From contig NZ_CP039727.1 in assembly GCF_005154805.1 (NCBI RefSeq), positions 1,919,501-1,983,500 on the forward strand: DNA of 64,000 bases. Reading direction: 5' to 3'. This DNA comes from Bacillus sp. S3. GTDB lineage: Bacteria > Bacillota > Bacilli > Bacillales > Cytobacillaceae. The translations under genes were made by a program, and so were the position numbers. The notes below the pieces were generated by a model that saw only the letters and a list, made by a program, of their open reading frames with translations, made no database searches and was not told where the DNA came from. Shown piece after piece: positions 49,838-58,602 of the stretch (its first letter is position 1; each line of letters begins with the position of its first letter).

Positions 49838-50302
49838 ATGGATGATCGTCAATTTAGGAATGCAATGGGCAAATTCGCGACAGGAATCACGGTGGTGGCT
49901 GTAGAAGTGGACGGAAACATTCATGGGATGACAGCGAATGCATTTATGTCGGTTTCACTTAATCCCAAGCTTGTCGTCGTATCAATTGCTGAAAAAGCAC
50001 ATATGCTTGAAAAAATTAGACAGAGCAGAACATTCTCCGTCAATATTTTATCAGGAGACCAACAAGATATGTCTATGATTTTCGCTGGTCAGGTGAAAGA
50101 TCATCAAGAAGTGGTATTCGAACGTTTAAACGGGGTTCCGGTTTTACCGAATGCTTTGGCACAAATTTCATGTGAAGTCACGAATGCATACGTTGAGGGA
50201 GATCATACACTTTTTATTGGCAAGGTAACTGACATTCAAATGAAAGATTCTGATCCGCTAATTTATTATAGTGGAAACTATAGGAGGCTGGCGGAGGAGT
50301 AA
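49838..50302 (+). CDS. Flavin reductase domain protein
   Basis: A 154-residue protein of the flavin reductase/HpaC family, which supply reduced FMN or FAD to two-component monooxygenases. Typical motifs: FRNAMGKFATGITVVAVE, GMTANAFMSVSLNPKLVVVS, and GDHTLFIGKV near the end. GGGGAGGG precedes ATG 49838. No partner monooxygenase is adjacent. Confidence 0.88.
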   Translation: MDDRQFRNAMGKFATGITVVAVEVDGNIHGMTANAFMSVSLNPKLVVVSIAEKAHMLEKIRQSRTFSVNILSGDQQDMSMIFAGQVKDHQEVVFERLNGVPVLPNALAQISCEVTNAYVEGDHTLFIGKVTDIQMKDSDPLIYYSGNYRRLAEE

Positions 50303-50333
50303 TTATTCATATATAAAACTAGCTAAAAGTGAA

Positions 50334-50367
50334 GGAACCCAGATTATTATTATCGGGGTTCTTTTTA
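50334..50367 (+). terminator. Intrinsic terminator after the flavin reductase gene
   Basis: GGAACCC / GGGGTTC stem with a 14-base loop and TTTTTA. Confidence 0.75.
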
Positions 50368-50447
50368 TATTAGAAAATTATACGCGTATTCTTCTGAAAA
50401 TTTTGATATTATTAAATTAATAATATATCGAAAGGGGTTATCTTATT

Positions 50448-51239
50448 TTGGTAGTGCAGCTTGAAAATATCTCTTTGAAGCGTGACGGAAAGTCGATTTT
50501 ACAGGATATCCAGTGGGATATAAAAAAAGGAGAAAACTGGGTTTTGTTTGGCTTAAATGGCTCGGGGAAGACTGCGATATTAAATTTATTAAATGCGTAC
50601 AACTTTCCGACAGAAGGGAAAATAACCGTTTTAGGAATGGAATTTGGGAAAACCTACCTTGGGGAGAAACTACGGAAGCAGATTGGGTTTATCTCATCCT
50701 CGCTGCAAGAGAAATTTCATCCCGGCGATAATGGCTTTGAGGTCGTCTTAAGCGGTGCATTTGCCACCATTGGCCTTTACGAAATGCCGACAGATGAAAT
50801 GAGACGGAAAGCCAGCAAGCTGCTAGAGGATCTAGGCTGTATTGAGTATGCTAACCGCAATTATGAAACGTTGTCACAAGGGGAAAAACAACGGGTCCTA
50901 ATAGGCCGGGCATTGATGGCTGATCCGGCACTGCTCATTTTTGATGAGCCGACAAACGGACTGGATTTTATTGCCCGTGAGCATCTCCTCGACTCGATCG
51001 AAAGAATCTCCGGCAGTCCTGACGCTCCAACGATGATTTATGTCACCCACCATGCAGAAGAAATCCTGCCAGTTTTCAATAAATCCTTGTTGTTGAAAGA
51101 GGGACAAGTCTTTGCCAAGGGAAACACAAAAGATATGATCTCAAGCGAGCAGCTAAGTCAATTCTTCCAAATGCCAGTTACAGTAACCTGGGAGGATTAC
51201 CGGCCACTGATAACAAAACAATATTCCAAAGTACAATAA
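50448..51239 (+). CDS. ABC transporter ATP-binding protein, YlmA-like
   Basis: A 263-residue stand-alone ABC ATPase. Walker A GLNGSGKTAILNLL, signature LSQGEKQRVLIGRAL, Walker B LLIFDEPTNGLD and the switch histidine in VTHHAEE are all intact. The order and the FISSSLQEKFHPGDNGFEVV stretch resemble B. subtilis YlmA and molybdate-type ATPases. No permease is next to it, so its partner, or a non-transport role, is unknown. Start is TTG 50448, after AAAGGGG at a rather long distance. Confidence 0.85.
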   Translation: MVVQLENISLKRDGKSILQDIQWDIKKGENWVLFGLNGSGKTAILNLLNAYNFPTEGKITVLGMEFGKTYLGEKLRKQIGFISSSLQEKFHPGDNGFEVVLSGAFATIGLYEMPTDEMRRKASKLLEDLGCIEYANRNYETLSQGEKQRVLIGRALMADPALLIFDEPTNGLDFIAREHLLDSIERISGSPDAPTMIYVTHHAEEILPVFNKSLLLKEGQVFAKGNTKDMISSEQLSQFFQMPVTVTWEDYRPLITKQYSKVQ

Positions 51240-51245
51240 GAAAAC

Positions 51246-51291
51246 GGCACCAAACAAAAAGGACCTGAGAAGGTCCTTTTTGTTTGGTGCC
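51246..51291. terminator. Long perfect hairpin between convergent genes
   Basis: A 21-base-pair perfect stem (arms 51246-51266 and 51271-51291) with a GAGA loop, with TTTTTG inside the 3' arm. It is followed by a second GTTTGGTGCC. It lies between the + strand ABC gene and the - strand LysE gene. Confidence 0.75.
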
Positions 51292-51352
51292 TTGTTTGGT
51301 GCCTGACACCCTTTCTACTTATGCCACGATTCAAATGGTGATATCCGACCAG

Positions 51353-51985
51353 CTATGATTGGGCCTTTTCAAATGCTAGTTTAAGTCCGAAGCCAAGCAG
51401 GGTAATCCCGGTTAATCCTTGAACAACTTTTTGAGTGGATGGTTTTTTCATAAATGTGCTGATTTGATTGATTAAATAAATAAACAGAATGAACCAAATT
51501 ACAGTAAGCGCCGTATAGGTGATGCCCATAACGAGAAACGGAACAAAGGTGTCACTTCCGCGATCCACGAATTGCGGCAAAAAGGTTAGAAAGAAAACCG
51601 CTACCTTGGGGTTAAGGAGATTGGTTAGAAAACCTTGACGGAAGCATGATTTTTGTCCATATTTACTTTCCGTGCCTGCCTCTGCACCTGCGTCCGCTCC
51701 AGTGTTCTTTAAGGACCATAATGTTTTAAAGCCAATATACGTTAAATAAATCGCGCCAGCATATTTGAACACTGAAAATAATAAGGCTGATTTCACGATA
51801 ATGGCAGAAAGTCCAATGACAGCGGCAAAAGTATGGATCATGAGGGCACAGCATGTTCCAAAAAGGGTTTTCATTCCGCCAGATCTGCCTACTGATAGCG
51901 TATTCTTTGTCGTCATCGCGGTATCTGGGCCAGGTAAAATAATTAAGAGTATACACATCAGGATAAATAGATAATAGTGCTGCAA
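51353..51985 (-). CDS. LysE/RhtB-family exporter
   Basis: A 210-residue amino-acid or metabolite exporter with about six membrane segments. The family opening YLFILMCILLIILPGPDTAM (GPD loop) is clear, followed by TLSVGRSGGMKTLFGTCCA. On the minus strand AAAGGGG lies 8 bases before TTG 51985; starting there gives the usual family length, while upstream ATGs would add a hydrophilic tail not seen in relatives. Substrate unknown. Confidence 0.88.
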   Translation of the reverse strand: MQHYYLFILMCILLIILPGPDTAMTTKNTLSVGRSGGMKTLFGTCCALMIHTFAAVIGLSAIIVKSALLFSVFKYAGAIYLTYIGFKTLWSLKNTGADAGAEAGTESKYGQKSCFRQGFLTNLLNPKVAVFFLTFLPQFVDRGSDTFVPFLVMGITYTALTVIWFILFIYLINQISTFMKKPSTQKVVQGLTGITLLGFGLKLAFEKAQS

Positions 51986-52149
51986 ATCAACATCCCCTTT
52001 CAGATTATTCATAAAACTTAGCTGATATAAATTTACCATAATCGGAAGCGGTCGTGTAAAGAAAAATCATAAAAAAGGAGTTAATTAACAAAAGGAATAT
52101 GATAATAGGTATAATAAGGAGATGTTAACAAGGGAGTGGAAAAAGGATT

Positions 52150-53253
52150 GTGAAAGCAGTAAAAGGAATATTGATCGGACTTGCAATAATTTTCATGTTA
52201 TTTTTAGGAATTGTCGCCCCTGTATCACTTATTGGGATGATTATTTTTATCGTTGGTTTAGTTTTAAAAAATCGGAGCCGAAATAGAAAAAATAGATTTG
52301 GGTGGGTAATTGCTGCTGGATTACTTTCTTCTTTTGTGCTAGCCATGATGTTCTCAACACCTCCTGAAGAAACAAACGAAGCAGGCCAACAGAAGACAGC
52401 TTCCGTTAAACAGGAAAAAGAGGAAGCGGCTGCAAAGAAGGCAAAGGAAAAAGCCGAGGCCGAAGCAAAAGCAGAGGAAGCTCGTAAAGCTGAAGAAAAA
52501 GCAAGAGCAGAAGAGCAAGCAAAAATAGAAGAGCAAGCAAGAGCGGAACAGGAAGATAAGGAAAAACAAGAAGCAGCTAAGACCTCACAAAAAGAGTTGG
52601 CAAAGAGTATGGGGTTAGAACTCATTACTGTCGGGCGAGTTGTTGACGGTGATACCTTTGTCACCTCTGATGGAAGAAAAGTCCGTTTAGTTGGGGTAAA
52701 TACACCGGAATCAACAACAAGACATGAAGAATATGGCAAAGAGGCGAGCAATTATACGACCTCAAAGCTAAATGGAAAACAGGTGTGGATCCAAAAAGAT
52801 GTATCGGAAACGGACCGGTATAGCCGTTTGCTTCGAATTGTTTGGTTAAGTGTACCGGCAAATGATATGGACGAAAATGAAATTCGTTCGAAAATGTTCA
52901 ATGCTGATTTAGTGTTAAATGGCTACGCGGAACCATCTACTTATCCGCCCGATGTAAAATACAGCGAGTACTTTGTCAAGTTTGCCAGAGAGGCACGTGA
53001 GGCGAATAAGGGTCTTTGGGCCTTCGGCGAACAAGGAACAACAAAGGGTGACTTGGATTCTAGTTCCGGATCAACTTCAGGAGGAAATACATCTGGCGGT
53101 TCGACACCAGACAGCGGATCGTCAAATGCTGGTAAAGAATCATTTAAGAATTGTACAGAAATGAGAAAAGTGTATCCAGACGGTGTACCATCGACACATC
53201 CGGCATATGAATCACGGCATGACCGGGATAAAGATAACTGGGCGTGCGAATAA
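52150..53253 (+). CDS. Membrane-anchored thermonuclease with coiled coil and excalibur domain
   Basis: A 367-residue protein with two N-terminal membrane segments (about residues 5-60), an Ala/Glu/Lys coiled coil (85-150), a staphylococcal nuclease domain (VGRVVDGDTFVTSDG; VRLVGVNTPEST; TDRYSRLLRIVW), a Gly/Ser linker, and a C-terminal excalibur motif with DRDKDNWACE, a calcium-binding type found in surface nucleases. Key nuclease residues appear present. Likely degrades DNA or RNA outside the membrane. Start GTG 52150 has only AAAAGG close by. Confidence 0.85.
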   Translation: MKAVKGILIGLAIIFMLFLGIVAPVSLIGMIIFIVGLVLKNRSRNRKNRFGWVIAAGLLSSFVLAMMFSTPPEETNEAGQQKTASVKQEKEEAAAKKAKEKAEAEAKAEEARKAEEKARAEEQAKIEEQARAEQEDKEKQEAAKTSQKELAKSMGLELITVGRVVDGDTFVTSDGRKVRLVGVNTPESTTRHEEYGKEASNYTTSKLNGKQVWIQKDVSETDRYSRLLRIVWLSVPANDMDENEIRSKMFNADLVLNGYAEPSTYPPDVKYSEYFVKFAREAREANKGLWAFGEQGTTKGDLDSSSGSTSGGNTSGGSTPDSGSSNAGKESFKNCTEMRKVYPDGVPSTHPAYESRHDRDKDNWACE

Positions 53254-53258
53254 GCGAT

Positions 53259-53297
53259 AAAAAATAATCCATGACGTGTGCATGGATTATTTTTTTT
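53259..53297 (+). terminator. Intrinsic terminator after the nuclease gene
   Basis: AAAAAATAATCCATG / CATGGATTATTTTTTTT, 15-base arms. Confidence 0.9.
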
Positions 53298-53326
53298 GCT
53301 CTTTTCTAAGGGAATGTTGCTTTTGG

Positions 53327-53400
53327 GATTCGCTCATTAAATGGCGAAATTCGCCTATTGAACATCTAAATTCGCTCATTAAATGGCGAAATTCGCTCAT
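53327..53400 (-). repeat. 21-bp tandem repeat array (3.5 units)
   Basis: Units at 53327, 53348, 53369 and a partial at 53390, all of 21 bases (type AATTCGCTCATTAAATGGCGA). On the minus strand the units match the array at 61441-61537, including flanking bases on both sides. The rest of the 436-base gap shows no gene up to the IS left end at 53594. Confidence 0.85.
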
Positions 53401-53689
53401 AGAGGGGTTAGGTCGTTAAATAAATTATGAAATGTAAATATGAAAGTGGAAAATTACATAAAAAATGAAACGTTGAAGAAATTGACCTAGATTTTTTACA
53501 ACAAAATATTTGAAACAGCCTTAAAAAATAGTAAAAGTGCACTACTTCACAGATAAATCGATAATCAGGGGGTATAGTGAAAGTAGATTGATTAAGTCCG
53601 TATAATTGTGTAAAAAGAAAAGGGTCATTTTTATCCTACTTGGCTACAATGTTTAACAACCACGATAAACATAGAAAAGAGGAATAAAA

Positions 53690-54856
53690 ATGACCCAATT
53701 ACAGTTTAGCCTAGATTTGGAACTTTTAAAAGACTCAGTAATGAATTCAAATATAGATAACGTTGTTAAATCAGCTGTTGTTCTGGTTTTGAATGAGTAC
53801 ATGGAGAAAGAAAGAAATGATTACTTACACGCCGCTGCATATGAACGCTCTGTTGAGCGTCGTGATTACCGAAATGGCTACTACGAACGTGAGTTAACGA
53901 TGAGTATCGGTAAGATAAAACTTAAGGTTCCTAGGACTCGAAATGGTGAGTTTTCACCTACGGTTTTTGAGAAATATGCACGTTGTGACCAGGCGTTAGT
54001 ACTCTCTATGCTAGAGATGGTTATCAATGGCGTTTCTACACGTAAAGTTACACATATTGTGGAACAACTTTGTGGTGAAAGTAAGTCAAAATCGTTTGTT
54101 TCTTCACTTACTCAAAAGCTTGATCCTATTATTAATGACTGGGCCAAACGGCCCTTAAATTTAAGGTATTATCCTTTTGTTTTTGTAGATGCCATGTATA
54201 TAAAAGTTCGTGAACATCATCGTGTCGTCTCTAAGGCTGTTTATATAGCCACTGCAATCACTGAAAGCAAAACACGTGAAATTCTTGGGTTAAGTGTGGA
54301 TCACGCTGAGAGTTATGAAAGTTGGAGTCGCTTTCTCCAACAACTAAAATCACGTGGTCTTCAATCCCCAAAGCTAGTCATTTCAGATGCTCACCAGGGG
54401 CTTCAAAAAGCGATTCAACGTGAATTTATTGGGACTAGCTGGCAAAGGTGTAACGTCCATTTTAAACGTAATATCATAGAAAGGCTTCCAAAAAAGGACT
54501 CAGCGGAAATACGTATGATGATTAAGCGTATTTTTGATGCAGTCACAATTGAGGATATGCGGAATTTTAAAGGTGAACTGATGAGTCAGTTTGGGGACAA
54601 TCTTAAATACGAACAAGCTCTGAAAATATTAGATGATGGTTTCGAAGATACCATACAATATATGGAATTCCAAGAAGATATCCGTTGTCATATCCGTAGT
54701 ACAAATTCTCTTGAGCGATTAAATCAGGAAGTCCGAAGAAGAGAAAAGGTAATTCGAATTTACCCTAATACACAATCTGCTTTTCGTTTAGTAGGAGCTG
54801 TTTTAATGCACTATCAAGAAACCAATTATTCGAAGCAGAAATCTATTAAAAGGTAG
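53690..54856 (+). CDS. IS256-family transposase
   Basis: A 388-residue mutator/IS256-type DDE transposase. Visible parts: YERSVERRDYRNGYYERELT, KLKVPRTRNGEFSPTVFEKY, the first Asp in FVFVDAMYIKVRE, the second in VISDAHQGLQKAI, WQRCNVHFKRN, and the Glu in RSTNSLERLNQEVRRREKV, a signature of the family. The gene seems complete and may be active. GAGGAA precedes ATG 53690. Confidence 0.95.
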   Translation: MTQLQFSLDLELLKDSVMNSNIDNVVKSAVVLVLNEYMEKERNDYLHAAAYERSVERRDYRNGYYERELTMSIGKIKLKVPRTRNGEFSPTVFEKYARCDQALVLSMLEMVINGVSTRKVTHIVEQLCGESKSKSFVSSLTQKLDPIINDWAKRPLNLRYYPFVFVDAMYIKVREHHRVVSKAVYIATAITESKTREILGLSVDHAESYESWSRFLQQLKSRGLQSPKLVISDAHQGLQKAIQREFIGTSWQRCNVHFKRNIIERLPKKDSAEIRMMIKRIFDAVTIEDMRNFKGELMSQFGDNLKYEQALKILDDGFEDTIQYMEFQEDIRCHIRSTNSLERLNQEVRRREKVIRIYPNTQSAFRLVGAVLMHYQETNYSKQKSIKR

Positions 54857-54894
54857 ATGTTTAATTTTCAACGTACTTCCAATTATGGATTATT

Positions 54895-54954
54895 CCATAT
54901 CCAGTCAAGGGTATCAAAGGAAAAACCGCCTTTGACACCCTTGACTGGATATGG
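54895..54954. repeat. 60-nt near-perfect hairpin inside the IS element
   Basis: Arms of 26 bases (54895-54920 and 54929-54954) with one mismatch and an eight-base loop. Outside the arms ACTTCCA (left, 54875-54881) and TGGAAGT (right, 54968-54974) can pair too. It begins 38 bases after the transposase stop and lacks a T run. Confidence 0.85.
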
Positions 54955-55132
54955 AGATTGAAACCCATGGAAGTAACGCTCGAAAAATGTTAAGGGGATA
55001 AGTGGCTGATCATATATATTTGACATAACAAAATTTGGTTAAAAACATTGTTTAGCAAATTTACACAAAATCAAGGACTTGACTAGTAGATTTTGATAAA
55101 TTATGCAAAATGACTGAAAGGTTGGTCTTTAG

Positions 55133-56017
55133 ATGAAAAAAATACCTGTTATCATGATGAGCCTGATCCTCGTTTTAATTGCTGGATGTGGGACAGCAAA
55201 AAACATAAATGTAAAACTTTCGACACCCAAAACGTTTACACCGGGAAAACCAATTGTGATGCAATTTACCATTAAAGATGGGGAAGGAAATCCAGTCGAA
55301 GATGCTAACATAACAGCTAATTTGAATATGAAAAATATGGATCATGGAACTATTCCGGTTTCTGCTGAAGACATTGGCGAAGGGAAATATGTTGGAACGG
55401 CTGATTTGCCAATGAATGGCGACTGGATTGCAGCAATCAGTGTCGAGCATGATGGTAAAAAATTTGAGGAGGAGAAACAGTTTTCAGTAGAAGTAAAAAC
55501 AGCCGAAAATGCTCATAAAGTGACAAAGGATGTTAGCCTTCCAGATTTCAACCTAGTGGATGAAAATGGCGGTCCAGTGACGAAACAAGATCTGTTTGGA
55601 AAAACAGTGGTCATGACTTTTACTTACGTAAACTGCATCGACCCGAATGCCTGCCCGATTTTATTAGGCAATTTTAGTAACCTGCAGCATGATATCAAAG
55701 CGAAGGGGAATAATCCAAGGAATCTATTACTTGTTTCTGTTTCGCTTGACCCGGAAAAGGATACCCCTGAAGCAATGAAAGAACATGCAGAGAAAATGAA
55801 TTTTGATCTGTCTTATTTAAAAATGCTGACGGGAGAGATGGGGGAAATTCAAAAGTTGACCGCTACGCTCGGTGTATATTTTGAAAAAAAAGGCACAGAA
55901 GTATTACATGACAACAAAACCTTTATATTTAATCAGGACGGAAAGCTAACCCATGAATTCACAGGCAGCTATATGGATAGGGATGAATTGCTGCAGGTTG
56001 TTACAAGTGAAAAATAA
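55133..56017 (+). CDS. YtkA/FixH-like and SCO-domain fusion lipoprotein
   Basis: A 294-residue exported lipoprotein (lipobox IAGC, cysteine about residue 19). Residues about 25-125 form a YtkA/FixH-like beta domain (MQFTIKDGEGNPVEDANITA; MNGDWIAAISVEHDGKKF). Residues about 135-294 are SCO1/SenC thioredoxin-like (FNLVDENGGPVTKQDLFGKT; VSLDPEKDTPEAM; LHDNKTFIFNQDG). The metal cysteines are in NCIDPNACPI, spaced CX5C rather than the usual CX3C. Probably delivers copper to a cytochrome oxidase or copper enzyme outside the membrane. AAAGG precedes ATG 55133. Confidence 0.85.
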   Translation: MKKIPVIMMSLILVLIAGCGTAKNINVKLSTPKTFTPGKPIVMQFTIKDGEGNPVEDANITANLNMKNMDHGTIPVSAEDIGEGKYVGTADLPMNGDWIAAISVEHDGKKFEEEKQFSVEVKTAENAHKVTKDVSLPDFNLVDENGGPVTKQDLFGKTVVMTFTYVNCIDPNACPILLGNFSNLQHDIKAKGNNPRNLLLVSVSLDPEKDTPEAMKEHAEKMNFDLSYLKMLTGEMGEIQKLTATLGVYFEKKGTEVLHDNKTFIFNQDGKLTHEFTGSYMDRDELLQVVTSEK

Positions 56018-56018
56018 G

Positions 56019-56051
56019 AAAAAGACCGCCTAAATAAAATGCGGTCTTTTT
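56019..56051 (+). terminator. Intrinsic terminator after the SCO gene
   Basis: AAAAAGACCGC / GCGGTCTTTTT. Confidence 0.9.
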
Positions 56052-56128
56052 ACAATGGAAAAAATTGTACCAGAAACCCTGTGTTTGATATACTTTTATC
56101 ATAAATAAAAGAATAAGAGGTATATACT

Positions 56129-57232
56129 TTGAGAAAGTCAAAATTACAATTCTGGCTCATACAAATTTTACTGATCTTTACCATCATTTTTGTTTCAACA
56201 AAAATATCCTTTTTGTTCGCACCAATTGGCGTCTTTTTCTCAACTATTTTCTTCCCGATTTTAATTACCGGCTTTTTATTTTTTATGTTGAATCCAATTG
56301 TGAATTTTCTCGAACGGCAAAAAGTCCCAAGAATCGTGGCCATCCTGATTATATACGTTGTTTTTGCCGGAATCCTCGTACTTGCCATTGGGAATTTGGT
56401 ACCGGTCATTACTAAGCAGGTAACGGCACTTGCAAATGAAATCCCAGTCTATGCTGACAAGACAATGAAATTTGTTGATAATTTGGCGCATTCGTCGGAA
56501 TTCAAACGATTCATGACCCAGCAAAGCGACTTAATTGAATCAATCCAAAAAAGGCTGATGGAGTTTGGCAACACACTACCCAACAGGATTACAGGGGCGA
56601 TTGGCAATATAGTTGGCATTATCGCTAATATTGCGATTATCCTGGTCACGGTCCCGTTTTTATTATTTTACATGTTCAAGGACGGGCACAAATTCCCGTT
56701 AGCAGTAGGGAAGTTTATTCCACATGAGTACCGGGAGGAAGGACACTCAATCTTAAAAGAAACAGGCGAGACCCTTTCCGCCTATATTCAAGGACAGGTA
56801 ACCGTGGCTTTGGCTGTGGGAACACTGGCATTCATTGGCTACTTAATTATTGATATGCCATTTGCGCTCGTGTTAGCTCTGACTGTGGCCTTCACTAACA
56901 TCATTCCCTACGTCGGCCCAATCATAGGCGGTGCGCCCGCGGTCTTGATCGCACTCTTCGATTCCCCGACGAAAGCGTTGCTGGTTGTACTTGTCATTGC
57001 CATTGCCCAGCAAATTGAAGGAAATGTTTTATCACCGATGATACTAGGCAAGTCCTTGGATACACATCCGGCAACCATTATCATCATTTTGCTGGCAGCT
57101 GGAAACCTTGCCGGCGTTCTCGGAATGATCTTAGCCGTCCCGACCTATGCCGTAACGAAAACCATTGTTTTAAATGTGGTGAAGTTCTTACGTGCTAGGA
57201 AAAGGGCGGGTAGTACAGTGGAGGAAACATAG
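56129..57232 (+). CDS. AI-2E family (PerM-type) transporter
   Basis: A 367-residue multi-pass membrane protein of the AI-2 exporter/UPF0118 family, with about eight membrane segments. Typical stretches are FFPILITGFLFFMLNPIVNF, a GYLIIDMPFALVLALTVAF region, NIIPYVGPIIGGAPAVLIAL and IEGNVLSPMILGKSLDTHP. Start TTG 56129 follows AAGAGG. Substrates of the family are varied (AI-2, Na+/H+ exchange); not deducible here. Confidence 0.9.
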   Translation: MRKSKLQFWLIQILLIFTIIFVSTKISFLFAPIGVFFSTIFFPILITGFLFFMLNPIVNFLERQKVPRIVAILIIYVVFAGILVLAIGNLVPVITKQVTALANEIPVYADKTMKFVDNLAHSSEFKRFMTQQSDLIESIQKRLMEFGNTLPNRITGAIGNIVGIIANIAIILVTVPFLLFYMFKDGHKFPLAVGKFIPHEYREEGHSILKETGETLSAYIQGQVTVALAVGTLAFIGYLIIDMPFALVLALTVAFTNIIPYVGPIIGGAPAVLIALFDSPTKALLVVLVIAIAQQIEGNVLSPMILGKSLDTHPATIIIILLAAGNLAGVLGMILAVPTYAVTKTIVLNVVKFLRARKRAGSTVEET

Positions 57233-57288
57233 TAGAAAAAGTAATACGTATCCTAGGGTGAGGATAATGATAGGTGGAGGAGATACAG

Positions 57289-58242
57289 GTGGATACGAAT
57301 CAAAATGTCAGGGTTGCCGTAATTCAAGCTGCATCCGTTATTATGGAACGCGATGCGTCGATTGAAAAAGCTGTTAGCCTAATAAAACAAGCAGGTGAAA
57401 AGGGCGCCAAAATCGTTGTTTTTCCGGAAGCTTTTATCCCCGCCTATCCAAGAGGATTATCCTTTGGAACCATAATCGGTAGCCGTACGGAAAATGGGAG
57501 GAAGGATTGGTACCGATATTGGGAGAACTCGATCCCTGTACCTGGTGAAGCGACGGAACAACTTGGAGCGGCCGCACGTGAAGCAGGCGTTTACCTTATC
57601 ATGGGTGTTATCGAGCGTGATAGTGAATTTAGTGGTGGTACACTTTATTGTTCTGTGATTTTTATCGGACCTGATGGAACTCTTTTAGGAAAACATCGAA
57701 AGTTAAAACCAACAGCAGCAGAACGGATTGTTTGGGGTGAGGGAGATGGCAGTACGCTGCCTGTGTTTGATACCCCCTATGGAAAAATTGGAGCATTGAT
57801 TTGCTGGGAAAACTATATGCCTTTAGCCAGGGCAGCCATGTATGCGCAAGGGGTTCAGCTTTATATTGCACCTACTGCAGATGCGAGAGAGTCATGGCAG
57901 TCGACCATTCGTCACATTGCCATGGAAGGAAGATGCTTTGTGTTGTCCTCCAATCAATATGTAACGAAGGACATGTATCCAATGGATTTAGCTTGTTATA
58001 ATGACCTTGACTCCGCTCCCGATGTGATGTGTAACGGTGGCAGTGCGATCGTTGGACCACTTGGTGAGTATGTTGCGGAGCCTGTTTGGGGAAAAGAAGA
58101 AATCATCATTGCCGACCTTGATATGAAACAGATAGCTTATAGCCAATTTGACTTTGATCCAGTCGGTCACTATTCAAGGCCGGATGTTTTTAAATTGTTG
58201 GTAAACAAGGAAAAGCAGGAGAGCGCCATCCAGATGAAATAA
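57289..58242 (+). CDS. Nitrilase (carbon-nitrogen hydrolase family)
   Basis: A 317-residue enzyme hydrolysing a nitrile to an acid and ammonia. The catalytic triad is visible: Glu in VVFPEAFIPAYPRG, Lys in HRKLKPTAAERIVWGEG, and Cys in ALICWENYMPLARAAMY. The last motif is characteristic of true nitrilases rather than amidases. I choose GTG 57289 because GGAGGAGA lies before it; an in-frame GTG at 57274 overlaps that site. Isolated in this region; substrate (aromatic or aliphatic) unknown. Confidence 0.92.
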   Translation: MDTNQNVRVAVIQAASVIMERDASIEKAVSLIKQAGEKGAKIVVFPEAFIPAYPRGLSFGTIIGSRTENGRKDWYRYWENSIPVPGEATEQLGAAAREAGVYLIMGVIERDSEFSGGTLYCSVIFIGPDGTLLGKHRKLKPTAAERIVWGEGDGSTLPVFDTPYGKIGALICWENYMPLARAAMYAQGVQLYIAPTADARESWQSTIRHIAMEGRCFVLSSNQYVTKDMYPMDLACYNDLDSAPDVMCNGGSAIVGPLGEYVAEPVWGKEEIIIADLDMKQIAYSQFDFDPVGHYSRPDVFKLLVNKEKQESAIQMK

Positions 58243-58248
58243 TAATAT

Positions 58249-58282
58249 AAAGCCGTGTTCTTTTTATAGGATTCCGGCTTTT
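58249..58282 (+). terminator. Intrinsic terminator after the nitrilase gene
   Basis: AAAGCCG / CGGCTTTT with an 18-base loop. Confidence 0.65.
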
Positions 58283-58283
58283 G

Positions 58284-58602
58284 ATTGACCTTAATAGAGG
58301 GAAGGGCATAGATGTTTTGCGAAATATTTAGCGGGTATTGATAATCTCGACCACCCGACCGAACAGAAGAAATTTTGGCGTAGGTTGCTACAAAATTCCC
58401 AAATCTGGAACCGAAATTCTGGTGAAATACACCGATGATTTCCGATCATGGCACCTTTTCATCGGCTTTTCCACAGCGAAGCAGCATTTGAACAAACCTG
58501 CTCCCAACCAAATCAGTCTAAAAAAAGCCACCACGGTCCCAGCTCGCGGCTAATTAAAGAAACAAAAGGATGAAATCGCAAAAGCGACTCCACTCCAAAA
58601 AC
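58284..58602. other. Intergenic stretch without a recognised gene
   Basis: About 320 bases between the nitrilase terminator and the end of the minus-strand cell-wall-binding gene. Both strands have short open frames (the longest 71 codons) but none has a ribosome binding site or recognisable motif. The composition is GC-richer than the neighbouring gaps, so it may be a gene remnant. Confidence 0.5.

Larger units (their letters stand above)
53594..55080 (+). mobile_element. IS256-family insertion sequence
   Basis: About 1487 bases. The left end AAGTCCGTATAATTGTGTAA and the complement of the right end, AAGTCCTTGATTTTGTGTAA, agree at 15 of 20 positions, as imperfect terminal inverted repeats. 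The transposase gene is intact inside. If the ends are set at GTCC/GGAC, flanks TTGATTAA and TTGACTAG agree at 6 of 8, a possibly eroded target duplication. An unusual long hairpin lies after the transposase stop. Confidence 0.8.

Noticed and set aside
52125..52751. 208-codon minus-strand frame opposite the nuclease gene
   Set aside because: Its Ser/Ala-rich sequence is a mirror of the Glu/Lys-rich coiled coil on the real strand; no start signal.
58338..58553. 71-codon open frame after the nitrilase gene
   Set aside because: No ribosome binding site, no motif, unusual composition; better described as a possible remnant in a gap.
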